In this document: in pieces, positions 1 to 8,628 of the stretch | Layout: each line of letters starts with the position of its first letter | Position numbering within the stretch: position 1 is the stretch's first letter | Origin: Desmospora profundinema | GTDB lineage: Bacteria; Bacillota; Bacilli; Thermoactinomycetales; DSM-45169 | NCBI RefSeq assembly: GCF_031454155.1 | Contig: NZ_JAVDQG010000004.1 | Coordinates: 62,001-126,000 of the forward strand | Direction: 5' to 3' | Length of the DNA: 64,000 bases | Made by a program: the position numbers and the translations under genes | Notes under the pieces: model-generated | Seen by the model: only the letters and a program-made list of their open reading frames with translations | The model's database searches: none | Told to the model about the DNA's origin: nothing

Positions 1-333
1 GAATTGCACACTTCCGGGAAAGGGACCTTTATGGATGAACTGATTACACTGGCCGGCGGAGAAAATGTGGCGACGGACCATGAAGGGTGGGACCCTGTTT
101 CGTCGGAGACGGTCGTTCAGTGGAATCCGGATGTGATTCTGTTTACACATGGGGATGAAAAGGCGATTCAATCCCGTGGCGGCTGGAAAAAAGTAAACGC
201 GTTAAAGGAAGGTCGAATCGAAGCACTGGAGGGCAATTTGGTCAGCCGGCCCGGTCCGCGGATTACGCAGGGGCTCCTTCATCTCGCAGAAGTTCTTTAT
301 CCGGAAGCGTATTCTGATGTAGTCGGACAATGA
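1..333 (+). CDS. btuF: Cobalamin/iron ABC transporter substrate-binding protein (5'-truncated by window edge)
   Basis: This is the C-terminal part (about 110 residues) of a periplasmic-binding-type protein of the BtuF/FhuD/FepB class; the frame is open to the first base, so the real start lies outside the window. The segment GTFMDELITLAGGENVA is the typical second-lobe motif of this family, followed by the usual P-D-V-I-L-F strand and a closing helix. Its stop overlaps the permease start in an ATGA junction, so it is translationally coupled to the permease and belongs to one uptake operon. Cobalamin as substrate is inferred from the PduO adenosyltransferase at the end of the operon; a siderophore or heme substrate is not excluded by the sequence seen. 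Confidence 0.85.
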   Translation, partial: ELHTSGKGTFMDELITLAGGENVATDHEGWDPVSSETVVQWNPDVILFTHGDEKAIQSRGGWKKVNALKEGRIEALEGNLVSRPGPRITQGLLHLAEVLYPEAYSDVVGQ

Positions 334-1382
334 ACGGGAATCAGTGGGCGATTCGACTGGGGTTCTGGTGTTTAGCCTTCATTCTGTTGTTGGCGCTTTC
401 GATGGCAGTATCCATCTCCATCGGATCTGCCGACATCGGAGTGGCCGATGTCTGGTCCGCATTGATCGGCCCTTCCGTCTCCCAGGAGATCGATCCGGTG
501 ACAGAAGCGATCATCCGGGAAATCCGTTTGCCCCGAGTGCTACTGGCTGCTCTCGTGGGAGCGGCATTGGCAGCGGCGGGAACGGTATTTCAGGGTTTGC
601 TGAAGAATCCTCTGGCTGATCCATATATTCTGGGGGTTTCCTCGGGCGCAGCGGTAGGTGCGGCGGTGGCCATCTTTACCGGGTGGGGAATGGCGTGGCT
701 GGGACGCTGGACCGTCCCCCTGTGGGCGTTTGCCTTGGGAGCGGTGGCCCTCGTCTGCGTGTTGGCTCTGGCACGGGTGGGAAGCACCATGCGCAGGGAG
801 ACTTTGATCTTGTCCGGGGTGGTGGTGCAGGCTTTTTTTGGAGCCATTCTCACCTATGTGATCGCCACTGTTTCCGCTCAGGAAATGCAACGCATCCAGT
901 TCTGGCTGATGGGCAGTGTCGCTTTGCGGGATTGGAGCCATGCGATGGTGATCGTTCCTTTTTTGGCTGGAGGACTCCTTCTCTCCTGGCTGCTTTCCCG
1001 ATCCTTGAATCTATTTGCTTTGGGAGAACGATCGGCCGCCCATGTGGGGGTGTCCGTGGAGCGGGTGCGGTTGACACTGCTGGTAACGGCCACCCTGATG
1101 ACGGCGGCTGCCGTTTCGGTGGCCGGGACGATCGGGTTCGTCGGGTTGGTCATTCCCCATTTGATGCGGATGTTTACGGGGCCGGATCACCGGGTGCTGC
1201 TGCCGGTCGCTTCATTGGCGGGTGCGGTTTTCCTGGTGTGGGCGGACACATTTGCCCGATCAGTCATGGATCCGAGGGAGTTGCCCATTGGAGTGGTCAC
1301 CGCATTGATCGGGGCACCGTTCTTCGCCTGGCAGCTGCGGCGCTACACCCGGCGTGCGGGAGAGGAATCCCCGCTGGGCTGA
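330..1382 (+). CDS. btuC: FecCD/BtuC-family ABC transporter permease
   Basis: This 350-residue integral membrane protein has the length and the hydrophobic pattern (about ten segments) of the FecCD permease family. Family hallmarks include R-L-P-R-V-L-L-A-A near residue 65, the stretch N-P-L-A-D-P-Y-I-L-G-V-S-S-G-A near 90, and G-x-I-G-F-V-G-L-V-I-P-H near 265, which contacts the ATPase. The ATG overlaps the stop of the binding-protein gene (ATGA). It would form the homodimeric membrane channel that passes cobalamin (or another chelate) delivered by the binding protein, powered by the ATPase encoded next. Confidence 0.9.
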   Translation: MNGNQWAIRLGFWCLAFILLLALSMAVSISIGSADIGVADVWSALIGPSVSQEIDPVTEAIIREIRLPRVLLAALVGAALAAAGTVFQGLLKNPLADPYILGVSSGAAVGAAVAIFTGWGMAWLGRWTVPLWAFALGAVALVCVLALARVGSTMRRETLILSGVVVQAFFGAILTYVIATVSAQEMQRIQFWLMGSVALRDWSHAMVIVPFLAGGLLLSWLLSRSLNLFALGERSAAHVGVSVERVRLTLLVTATLMTAAAVSVAGTIGFVGLVIPHLMRMFTGPDHRVLLPVASLAGAVFLVWADTFARSVMDPRELPIGVVTALIGAPFFAWQLRRYTRRAGEESPLG

Positions 1383-1407
1383 TGAATGACGGAAAGGGGG
1401 GATGAAT

Positions 1408-2406
1408 ATGTTGGAAGCGATCAGGGTGAGTAAAAAGCGCAACGGGCGTCAGGTACTCCGGGACGTAAACCTAATGCTGGACAAAGGGGAAATGGTGGGA
1501 GTGATTGGGCCCAATGGTTGCGGCAAAACGACTCTGGTCCGGCTTTTGTGCGGAGAGGAGGAGCCGGATGGGGGAAAAGTCCGTTTCCAGGGGAAAGACA
1601 TGGCCGCCTGGAACCAGCGGGAACGCGCGCGGCAGATGGCTGTGCTTCCACAGGAAGGGTTGCCGCCGATTTCGTTCACCGTGGAAGAAGTGGTGGCGAT
1701 GGGACGCCATCCGCATCAGGGCATATGGCCATGGACGGTTCGCGATGACCATGAGACGGTAGACCGGGTGTTGGAACAGACCGGACTAACCGCCCGGCGC
1801 CACCGTCCCGTCCACCTGCTCAGTGGAGGTGAACGGCAACGGGTGGCCATTGCCAAGGCCATGGCCCAGGAACCCGCCTGCCTGTTGCTGGACGAACCGA
1901 CCACGTTCCTGGATATCGCCCATCAGCTTTCCATCCTGGATCGCATCCAGCGCTGGCGACGGGAGTGCGGATTGGCGGTTTTGGTGGTGTTCCACGATCT
2001 GAACCTGGCCGCTCAGTATTGTGATCGCTTGCTGTTGATGAAAGAGGGAGCCGTTGTGATGGAGGGAACTCCCCCGGACGTGCTGCGCGCTTCCTGGATC
2101 GATGAAGTATACGGGGTGAAGCCGATTATCACGAACCATCCCGTCAGCGGTGTTCCCCAGGTGCTTCTTCAGCCGCAAGGAGAGAAGCTTCCTTTCCAGC
2201 TGGAGGTTTCGGCGCAACCGTCCCCCTTAAAAATCCATGCTTCAACCGGTCGAAAATCATCGGATCCTGTCGGGCTAGAGCCGATAAAGGGCTTTTTTTC
2301 CGTCACGGAACAGAAGCATTCACATCCGGTCCGGACACCCGCGTATCGGATTGAAATAACCGAGAATGGGAGGAAGACAGATGCGCATTTACACAAGAAC
2401 AGGTGA
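1408..2406 (+). CDS. btuD: ABC transporter ATP-binding protein, BtuD/FecE type, with unusual C-terminal tail
   Basis: The first ~250 residues form a standard ABC ATPase: Walker A GPNGCGKTT, signature LSGGERQRVAIAKA, Walker B CLLLDEPTT and switch histidine in VVFHDLN. It would energise the upstream permease. I chose the ATG at 1408 because the G-rich ribosome site at 1391-1401 abuts the in-frame ATG at 1402. The frame then runs on for roughly 65-75 residues beyond the usual family end, through a hairpin plus T-run (2277-2299) and 26 bp into the pduO gene. That tail has no recognisable domain and looks like readthrough past a lost stop codon, although a real extension cannot be excluded. Confidence 0.88.
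   Translation: MLEAIRVSKKRNGRQVLRDVNLMLDKGEMVGVIGPNGCGKTTLVRLLCGEEEPDGGKVRFQGKDMAAWNQRERARQMAVLPQEGLPPISFTVEEVVAMGRHPHQGIWPWTVRDDHETVDRVLEQTGLTARRHRPVHLLSGGERQRVAIAKAMAQEPACLLLDEPTTFLDIAHQLSILDRIQRWRRECGLAVLVVFHDLNLAAQYCDRLLLMKEGAVVMEGTPPDVLRASWIDEVYGVKPIITNHPVSGVPQVLLQPQGEKLPFQLEVSAQPSPLKIHASTGRKSSDPVGLEPIKGFFSVTEQKHSHPVRTPAYRIEITENGRKTDAHLHKNR
2277..2299 (+). terminator. Weak terminator-like hairpin inside the btuD 3' end
   Basis: A six-pair stem (AGAGCC with GGCTTT, one G-U) around a seven-base loop is followed by a run of seven T. It lies inside the open btuD frame but upstream of the pduO ribosome site, where an intergenic terminator would be expected if btuD ended at its usual length. 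Confidence 0.45.
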
Positions 2407-2938
2407 CGCCGGCCAGACCAGTGTCGTGGGGGGGCGGGTCGACAAAGACGATGTACGGGTGGAGGCTTACGGCACGACGGACGAGGTGAACGCCTTTGTC
2501 GGTGAAGCCATCATCCGGATGGATCCGGAGCGGCATGCCGATATGATTCGGGATTTGACCGAGGTCCAGCATGAACTGTTCGATGCCGGCGGGGACCTGG
2601 CTCAAGCGGGGCGAAAACGGCAATACAAGGTGACGGCAGGGATGGTGGATCGACTGGAACAGTGGATCGATCGTTATGACGGAGAGGCTCCTGAAATTCA
2701 ACGGTTCGTTCTGCCAGGCGGTTCCCCGGTTTCCTCCGCCCTTCACGTCTGCCGCGTCCTCACCCGTCGGGCGGAACGCCGAGTGGTGAGTCTGGCCAAG
2801 GAGCAGGAGACCAATGACGAGGTTCGCCGCTACTTGAATCGCCTCTCCGATTTTTTCTTCGCCATCGCCCGTGCAGCCAATGTACGGGATCAAGTGGACG
2901 ATGTGGAATATAAGCGGGGCGGCCAAGTATTTCGTTGA
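2381..2938 (+). CDS. pduO: Cob(I)alamin adenosyltransferase, PduO type
   Basis: The 185-residue protein opens with the PduO-family signature YTRTGDAGQT (residues 3-12), which forms the ATP site. It carries the conserved C-terminal half with FVLPGG near 108, R-V-L-T-R-R-A-E-R near 125 and the closing L-N-R-L-S-D-x-x-F. It transfers the adenosyl group of ATP to cob(I)alamin, giving coenzyme B12 in the cytosol. I start it at 2381, nine bases after GGGAGG, not at the in-frame ATG at 2366 that overlaps that site. Its position behind BtuFCD couples cobalamin import to cofactor activation. Confidence 0.93.
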   Translation: MRIYTRTGDAGQTSVVGGRVDKDDVRVEAYGTTDEVNAFVGEAIIRMDPERHADMIRDLTEVQHELFDAGGDLAQAGRKRQYKVTAGMVDRLEQWIDRYDGEAPEIQRFVLPGGSPVSSALHVCRVLTRRAERRVVSLAKEQETNDEVRRYLNRLSDFFFAIARAANVRDQVDDVEYKRGGQVFR

Positions 2939-3133
2939 CGGGAACGATGAGGCTGTCGGCGGGACTGATAGGGTTGCTATCGTGATCACGAACCCTGCCT
3001 GACGGTTTTTTTCAACCGGCTGGAGAGGGTTCTTTTTTTATGGTTGCTAAAAGTGGTGAAGCTGTCGGGGTACTTACCATTGGGTTATACTGAAGGGGAT
3101 ATGGCAAATCGCAACGAAGGAGGCATAAAGCCA

Positions 3134-3490
3134 ATGGCATTACGGATGTATGAATATCCGCGCTGCGGGACATGCCGCAAGGCGAAAAAATATTTGGAGG
3201 CAAAGGGCATCGCCTATGAAGCCCGCCACATGGTAAACGAGCCTCCGACGAGGGAAGAGCTGACCCGGTTGGTGGAACAGAGCGGACTGCCTTTGCAGAA
3301 GTTTTTCAATACCAGCGGCAAAAAGTACCGTGAACTCAATCTAAAAGAGAAGCTGAAGGAAATGGACGACCGCGAGAAGCTGGAACTGCTGGCTTCCGAC
3401 GGCATGCTGATCAAACGGCCCATCGTCACCGATGGAACAAACGTGACGGTGGGCTTCAACGAGCAAACCTTTGATAAAGTGTGGGGGTAG
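3134..3490 (+). CDS. yusI: Spx/ArsC-family reductase-like protein (YusI type)
   Basis: The 118-residue protein has an ArsC/Spx thioredoxin-fold signature: Y-P-R-C-G-T-C-R-K-A near the N-terminus, with a CxxC pair at residues 11 and 14, and I-K-R-P-I-V near residue 95. The full length and the YEYP...CRKAKK opening match Bacillus YusI better than the regulator Spx, so an RNA-polymerase-binding role is not claimed. The start at 3134 follows AAGGAGG at 3118-3124; an upstream in-frame ATG at 3044 lacks a site. The biochemical activity of this subfamily is not settled. Confidence 0.85.
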   Translation: MALRMYEYPRCGTCRKAKKYLEAKGIAYEARHMVNEPPTREELTRLVEQSGLPLQKFFNTSGKKYRELNLKEKLKEMDDREKLELLASDGMLIKRPIVTDGTNVTVGFNEQTFDKVWG

Positions 3491-3525
3491 TCCTGTAGAG
3501 GTTTCGAAGAGCGAAGAAGCCCACC

Positions 3526-3550
3526 ACCGGCCGTGAAGGCCGGTTTTTTT
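3526..3550. terminator. Terminator between the convergent yusI and moaB
   Basis: A seven-pair stem ACCGGCC/GGCCGGT with a five-base loop is followed by seven T on the plus strand. It lies between two genes that converge, so it mainly ends yusI. Confidence 0.85.
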
Positions 3551-3554
3551 CTTG

Positions 3555-4073
3555 TCACCGGAGATCCTTGTCGATCTCGCGTTTCACATGGGTAAGCTCC
3601 GGGATGATCAACCGGGTCATGGCCAGTCGGACGGCTCCACTGGAACCAGGAACGGAGAAGACGGCGGTGTCGCGGTATACCCCAGCCACGGCACGACTCA
3701 AAATGGCGGCAGGGCCGATATCTTCGGTGAAGCTCAGATATCGGAAAAGTTCACCAAATCCGGGCATCTCTTTGTCCAAAAGCTCTCGTACCGCTTCCAC
3801 CGTCGTATCTCGCTTGGCGATACCGGTTCCGCCGTTAAGGAGGATGGCTTCTACCTCGTCACGGTCTGCTCCCTGACGAATCAGAGACTGGATGGTTTCC
3901 ATTTCATCCGGTACGATATGATAATCCACTACGTGATAATCGGCTTCCTCCAGCAGATTCCGCATCAGCTGACCGCTTTTGTCCGTCTCCGGCGTGCGGG
4001 TGTCCGACACGGTGACAATCATACAGGAGACGGTATCAGGGGCTTCTCGTCGATGTTGTTCAACAGACATCAT
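3555..4073 (-). CDS. moaB: Molybdopterin adenylyltransferase family protein MoaB
   Basis: The 172-residue protein shows the MoaB/MogA fold: the strand MIVTVSDTR near residue 18, the loop ILLNGGTGIAKRDTT near 80 that binds molybdopterin, and the F-S-V-P-G-S-S-G-A-V motif near 140. It acts in molybdenum cofactor synthesis, adenylylating molybdopterin before metal insertion. The ATG at 4073 has AAGGAG five bases upstream; a GTG two codons earlier is also in frame but sits directly on that site. It is monocistronic here, while the molybdate transporter genes lie about 58 kb away at the other end of the window. Confidence 0.92.
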   Translation of the reverse strand: MMSVEQHRREAPDTVSCMIVTVSDTRTPETDKSGQLMRNLLEEADYHVVDYHIVPDEMETIQSLIRQGADRDEVEAILLNGGTGIAKRDTTVEAVRELLDKEMPGFGELFRYLSFTEDIGPAAILSRAVAGVYRDTAVFSVPGSSGAVRLAMTRLIIPELTHVKREIDKDLR

Positions 4074-4216
4074 GGACACTCCTTCAATCAGAATCGTTTC
4101 GGTTTGTTCCCTACCACTATAGAAGAAAAGTGCTTGTACTTCAACGGTCTTCTTTGAAGACGAATGAGTGTCGGGGGAGGTGACACAGACTATCTCTGGA
4201 AGGAGGAGGAAGCGAT

Positions 4217-5839
4217 ATGATCCAATCCCCTGTTATAACAAGGACAGCGGCCGATTTTGTGGTGGAGCAATTGGCGGCTTGGGGAGTGCGAACGATTTAC
4301 GGAGTAACGGGTGATGCCACGTTGGTTTGGATGGATGCCTTGGCCCGGCAGGATCGGATTCGTTATATCGGTTGCCGATTGGAGATGACGGCTTCCTTAA
4401 TGGCTTCCGCTGAGGCCAAATGGACGGGCCGGTTGGCCGTCTGCACTGCCACCAGCGGACCCGGTATCGGACTGTTGCTGAATGGTCTGGGTGATGCCGC
4501 CCAGGATCGGGCACCGGTTCTGGTTATTACCGGACAAGTGGCCAGAAAGGATATCGGAACCGGGGCCAAACAGGATATCGATCAACAGCAGTTGATCACA
4601 CCCTTGGCCGTTTACTCTTCGTTGGTTGCCGATGCGGCCGGGTTGCCGATTCAATTGAATCTGGCCATGAAAAAGGCGCTGTCACAAGGTGGGGTCGCCC
4701 ATCTCGCCATTCCCAAGGATTTGTGGCGGGAACCGGTGGACAGTCCACTCTTCCCGCCAGCACCCGACCGTTCCAATCCTCCGGTGGATCCATCCTCGCT
4801 CGCTCTGGCACAAACACAGATTCAAGAGTCTCAATTCCCGATCATTCTAGCAGGCCGTGGCGTCAAAGAATCTCAGGCTGAGTTATTGCGTCTCGCAGAA
4901 GCCCTGCAAGCCCCCATCATCACGACCCTGCCGGCCCGGCCTTATGTGCCCAATAACCATCCTTTGTTTGTCGGCGGATTGGGGCAGGCGGGAAGCGATA
5001 TCGCTTCGGATTTGTTGAAAGAGGCGGATCTGTGTTTGGTTCTTGGTGCCACCTGGTGGCCGGAAGATTATGTTCCGGCGTCCATTCCGATCATCCAAGT
5101 GGACGCGGTACCGGATTCCATTGGTTTGACGAGGCCAGTGGAGGTGCCTTTAGTAGGAGAGATGACCGATGTATTGACCAATCTGACCGATGGATATACC
5201 CACGCTCCCAATCAGGCTTGGCAAAAGCGGGTTCAGTCTCTGCGACAACAGTGGAAAAGTCGGGTGGAAGCGGAGGCTGCTCAAAACGATACGCCCATCG
5301 CCCCGCAACGGGTGATGGCCGCACTCAGCCGCTGTGTGGCTCCGGATGCGATCATCGCTCTGGATGTGGGGGATCATGTCTTGTGGTTTAGCCGCATCTT
5401 TCAGGCACAAGCACAGGAGATTCTCCTTTCGGGCCGGTGGCGCACCTTGGGTTTCGGTTTGCCGGCCGCCATGGCAGCCGGACTCTCTCAGCCGCATCGG
5501 CAGGTGGTGGCTTTGGTGGGGGACGGCGGCTTCGGCATGACATTGACGGATCTGGCCACAGCCGTTGGATATGACATCCCCCTCACCATTGTCCTGATGA
5601 ACAACGGAACGTTTGCGATGGAGCAAAACCGGATGTTGGCAGCCGGTTTATCCACACTGGGCAGCCAATTGCACAACCCCGATTTTGTCCGTATGGCGGA
5701 AGCCTTTGGAGCAGAAGGATTTCGGGTGGAAGAACCATCACAGTTGGAGCCGACCCTGTCAACGGCTTTGTCCTCCCGCCGGGTTTCCCTAGTGGATGTG
5801 CACTGTGCTGCTCCTGTCGTTCCCCATACAAAAAGTTGA
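4217..5839 (+). CDS. Thiamine-pyrophosphate enzyme, pyruvate oxidase/acetolactate synthase family (YdaP-like)
   Basis: The 540-residue protein has the three-domain POX/AHAS layout: an N-terminal pyrimidine-binding domain with the activating glutamate in CRLEMTAS (E56), a central domain near 190-320, and a C-terminal PP domain with GDGGFGM followed about 25 residues later by the NN pair of the TPP motif. It should decarboxylate pyruvate or a related 2-oxoacid. Gene isolation and overall form favour a YdaP-like pyruvate oxidase; there is no small subunit gene nearby as expected for an anabolic acetolactate synthase. The start follows GGAGGAGG. The exact substrate and electron acceptor are not readable from the sequence. 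Confidence 0.85.
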   Translation: MIQSPVITRTAADFVVEQLAAWGVRTIYGVTGDATLVWMDALARQDRIRYIGCRLEMTASLMASAEAKWTGRLAVCTATSGPGIGLLLNGLGDAAQDRAPVLVITGQVARKDIGTGAKQDIDQQQLITPLAVYSSLVADAAGLPIQLNLAMKKALSQGGVAHLAIPKDLWREPVDSPLFPPAPDRSNPPVDPSSLALAQTQIQESQFPIILAGRGVKESQAELLRLAEALQAPIITTLPARPYVPNNHPLFVGGLGQAGSDIASDLLKEADLCLVLGATWWPEDYVPASIPIIQVDAVPDSIGLTRPVEVPLVGEMTDVLTNLTDGYTHAPNQAWQKRVQSLRQQWKSRVEAEAAQNDTPIAPQRVMAALSRCVAPDAIIALDVGDHVLWFSRIFQAQAQEILLSGRWRTLGFGLPAAMAAGLSQPHRQVVALVGDGGFGMTLTDLATAVGYDIPLTIVLMNNGTFAMEQNRMLAAGLSTLGSQLHNPDFVRMAEAFGAEGFRVEEPSQLEPTLSTALSSRRVSLVDVHCAAPVVPHTKS

Positions 5840-5903
5840 CCGGCAGGAGAGAATGAACAAAATAGGGAAATAGATTGGAAACCATTGAAAGCGGGGATCC
5901 AGC

Positions 5904-6584
5904 ATGTGCGGACGTTTTACGCTTACCGTCGGTCTCGGTGAGATCCTGGAGCGATTCCAAGCGGAAATGGCGGGAGATTGGGAGCACACTCCCCGATTTA
6001 ATGCGGCACCCACGCAGATGCTGCCCGTCGTGAAGGAAAAAGAAGATGGCTGCACCCGGGAACTGGTGCCGATGCGGTGGGGGTTGATTCCGCACTGGGC
6101 GAAGGATCACTCCATTGGGAACCGTTTGATCAATGCCCGCGGTGAAACGGTGGCCACCAAACCCGCTTTTCGCCGTTCCTTGAAACAGGCACGGTGCTTA
6201 ATCCCGGCCGATGGATTTTTCGAATGGACCCGAGGGCCGGACGGCGCGAAGCACCCGCTGCGTATCATCCTGAAGAAAGAGGCATTGTTCGCCTTTGCCG
6301 GTTTGTGGGACCGCTGGGAAGATGCCGAGGGCTCGGTGATTCAATCCTTCACCATCATCACCACCCGTCCCAACGAAAAAATGGCCGAGGTACACGATCG
6401 CATGCCGGTGATTTTACATCCGGCGGAAGAATCGATGTGGCTGGACTCCCAGATACAGGATCCGGCCCTATTAACCCCGCTCTTGGAACCCTTCGATTCG
6501 GAAAAGATGGCGTTCTATCCGGTGGATCGCTTGGTTAATTCCCCCAAAAACGATGAACCTGCGTGTATTCGTCCCTTGACGTAA
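5904..6584 (+). CDS. SOS response-associated peptidase (SRAP, YedK/HMCES family)
   Basis: The 226-residue protein begins MCGRFT, so the catalytic Cys2 becomes the N-terminal residue after Met removal. Other family marks are R-W-G-L-I-P-x-W near residue 52, N-A-R-x-E-T near 73, C-L-I-P-A-D-G-F-F-E-W near 98 and the histidine in V-H-D-R-M-P-V-I-L near 165. SRAP proteins form a thiazolidine DNA-protein crosslink with abasic sites in single-stranded DNA and so shield stalled forks. The gene stands alone. Confidence 0.94.
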   Translation: MCGRFTLTVGLGEILERFQAEMAGDWEHTPRFNAAPTQMLPVVKEKEDGCTRELVPMRWGLIPHWAKDHSIGNRLINARGETVATKPAFRRSLKQARCLIPADGFFEWTRGPDGAKHPLRIILKKEALFAFAGLWDRWEDAEGSVIQSFTIITTRPNEKMAEVHDRMPVILHPAEESMWLDSQIQDPALLTPLLEPFDSEKMAFYPVDRLVNSPKNDEPACIRPLT

Positions 6585-6588
6585 AGAA

Positions 6589-6627
6589 GACCCCCCGCTG
6601 TTCCTGGACGGTAGACAGCGGAGGGTC
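6589..6627. terminator. Inverted repeat after the SRAP gene
   Basis: A 13-base inverted repeat (6589-6601 with 6615-6627, one mismatch) lies five bases after the SRAP stop. It is followed by a mixed sequence, not a clean T-run, so termination efficiency is uncertain. Confidence 0.6.
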
Positions 6628-6751
6628 ATTTCATTGGGATTTATTTCAGGTGGTGGTTAATGTAGCCCTTTGTCTCTTTGGATCTCCAATGTGATCGCTT
6701 TGGCTATACTTCCGCTGGCATGTTCCCCCTCGATATGGGTTACACCAACTA

Positions 6752-6946
6752 GGGGCCTGTCTGGTCATTCAATCTTCCCTGAGTAGAAGGGAGGGTCGGG
6801 TTGGCTTTTGGTTCGCCTTTGTACTCACAGAGCACAAGTCTCGCCTTGGTCGCTTCGTTCCCGGTCTCGCTATGCCCTTTTTGCAACGAAACGAAGACAG
6901 CCGTACCGACCTGGGATCTGGCACTACGGATTTATCGGACACGCCC
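6752..6946 (+). mobile_element. MITE-like element, family 1, copy A
   Basis: About 195 bp bounded by imperfect inverted termini (GGGGCCTGTCTGG at the left, CGGACACGCCC at the right) and flanked by TA on both sides (6750-6751, 6947-6948). The interior matches copies at 9564-9759 (opposite orientation) and 34874-35067, including the block CACAGAGCACAAGTCTCGCC and an inner inverted pair GGTCGG/CCGACC. It has no plausible coding capacity. The TA flanks suggest mobilisation by an IS630/Tc1-type transposase, which is inference. It fills most of the 6628-6990 gap between genes. Confidence 0.8.
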
Positions 6947-6993
6947 TAAACGCTGTAGATTAGTGTAAAGCATGAGGGGAATGTTTTCTTTGT

Positions 6994-7027
6994 CACAAAA
7001 AGCCGAAGGCAAACATGCCTCCGGCTT
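6994..7027 (-). terminator. Terminator of the 5'-nucleotidase gene
   Basis: On the minus strand, AAGCCGGAGGC pairs with GCCTTCGGCTT (one mismatch) and is followed by a T-rich stretch, directly after the gene ending at 7033. Confidence 0.8.
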
Positions 7028-7032
7028 CCCTG

Positions 7033-8628
7033 TTATGATGGGTTGATCCGCGTGATCCGCCCTTCGATTTCGTAAGAGAACGGCTGGGGGAGCTGACGGA
7101 TATAATCGATCAGCGCTTGTAGATCGACCGGTCCCACCACTTGGTCGGTGGCTTCGGTGAAAACGGTGAAGCCGTCCCCGCCGGTGGCGATGAAACGGTT
7201 GGCGGTCACGGTATAGGCGGTGTCCGCTTCCACGACTGTGCCGTCCGCTTTCCGGATGTCAAGGACGCGATCCCCATGGGAACGGGAAGGGTCCCAGGTG
7301 TAAGTAAGGCCAGAAATCTGGAGAAAACGGGTGCGCCCGTCCTGCCACTGCTGTTCCAGGAGGCGTTTAATCTGGTCACCAGTCAACGTCATGGTTACCA
7401 ATTCGTTACCGAACGGCTGCACGTTGTACAAGTCTCCCCAGGTAACGGTCCCCTCCCGGATATCTGCCCGGATCCCGCCGGGGTTCATAAAGGCGAAATC
7501 CGTATCCATCCGCTGACGTTGAGCATCCGCTACCAGATTGCCCAATGCGGATTCGCCGGCTTCATTGGGCTCACGGGAGATCGTTTGGCCGGCTTGCGCA
7601 ATCTCCTCATTGATGATCGGCGCAACGATTTCTTCATATTTGGCGACCATCCGGGCGATCCGGCGGTCCGGTTTCATACCGGAGTGGAAGGTGGTCACCA
7701 CTTCCGCTTCTTTGTGTGTGATGTCCCGGGTGCGTTTATCCAGTTTCAGGTCCACTTCGGCAAAGGCGGTGCCGCTGCTGTATGCCTGAACGATCAGCTT
7801 GCCGTCAACAGTGCCGTTCAGATAACGGTGAGAATGGCCGGCCAGGATGAGGTCCACTTCCTCATCCACCCCTTTGGCGATGTCGACGATGGGGCCTGTC
7901 ATCTCACCGGTGGCCGTGTTCTGGGTGCCTCCTTCATGGGCGAGGACGATGATCGCTTTGACACCCTTTTTCTTCAACTTTTTCACTTCACGGTTGATCG
8001 ATTCCGTTTCGTCCAGGAACTCGACATCTTTGACACCTTCGGGCATCACGATGCTGGGGGTGCTTTTGGTAACAACGCCGATAAACCCGACCGGGATTCC
8101 TTGGACCCGCTTAATGTGATGGGAGGGGAGGATGGTCTTCCCGGAATCTTTCCACACCACGTTGGCAACGGTATAAGGGAAATTGGCTCCCTTGAAATAG
8201 CCGGTTTTTTCGTGAGTTCCACCGTAGATCAGGCGGAACATTTCATCGACGCCTTCGTCAAATTCGTGGTTGCCGACGGTGCCCACATCAAATTTCAGTT
8301 TGTTTAGGACTTCAATGGTGGGCTCGTCCTGCAACAGGGATGAAATAGGGGCGCTGGCTCCCACCATGTCCCCTTGATGCACTTTCCACACATGTTTGTG
8401 ATTCTTCTCCCGCTCTTTTATGTAGGCGGCCAAATAATCGGCTCGTCCCGCTTCCTGGCCTTCAATTTGCTGGCTCACATTTAATTGACCATGCAAATCG
8501 TTGAGGGCGAGGATTTTCAGATCCACCGCATTCGGTCCCTGGGCGGCTTCCACGGAGGTTACCGGTCCAAGCAGACAGGCGGTACACAACAAAACAATCA
8601 GAAACAGATGTCCCCATTTGATTCTCAT
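7033..8628 (-). CDS. Secreted bifunctional metallophosphatase/5'-nucleotidase
   Basis: The 531-residue protein has a Sec signal peptide (basic start, hydrophobic core, cleavage near V-E-A-A at 29). The metallophosphatase domain shows N43-D44-L-H46, G86-D87, the G-N120-H121-E-F-D motif and L-A-G-H-S-H near 265, the usual dimetal ligands. The C-terminal 5'-nucleotidase domain (about 335-510) carries N-L-V-A-D-A-Q and N-P-G-G-I-R. It would release nucleosides and phosphate from extracellular nucleotides or UDP-sugars. There is no LPXTG motif, so it is probably released or only loosely bound. The start is preceded on the minus strand by a GGGGAGAAAG site. Confidence 0.93.
   Translation of the reverse strand: MRIKWGHLFLIVLLCTACLLGPVTSVEAAQGPNAVDLKILALNDLHGQLNVSQQIEGQEAGRADYLAAYIKEREKNHKHVWKVHQGDMVGASAPISSLLQDEPTIEVLNKLKFDVGTVGNHEFDEGVDEMFRLIYGGTHEKTGYFKGANFPYTVANVVWKDSGKTILPSHHIKRVQGIPVGFIGVVTKSTPSIVMPEGVKDVEFLDETESINREVKKLKKKGVKAIIVLAHEGGTQNTATGEMTGPIVDIAKGVDEEVDLILAGHSHRYLNGTVDGKLIVQAYSSGTAFAEVDLKLDKRTRDITHKEAEVVTTFHSGMKPDRRIARMVAKYEEIVAPIINEEIAQAGQTISREPNEAGESALGNLVADAQRQRMDTDFAFMNPGGIRADIREGTVTWGDLYNVQPFGNELVTMTLTGDQIKRLLEQQWQDGRTRFLQISGLTYTWDPSRSHGDRVLDIRKADGTVVEADTAYTVTANRFIATGGDGFTVFTEATDQVVGPVDLQALIDYIRQLPQPFSYEIEGRITRINPS

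Noticed and set aside
2980-2991. Perfect palindrome TCGTGATCACGA between pduO and yusI
   Set aside because: It may be an operator or part of a weak terminator, but it is short, has no promoter at a fitting place and I could not assign it.
7141-8307. 388-codon plus-strand frame opposite the 5'-nucleotidase gene
   Set aside because: It is antisense to a clear metallophosphatase gene, has no ribosome site and its translation resembles no protein; typical of GC-rich shadow frames.
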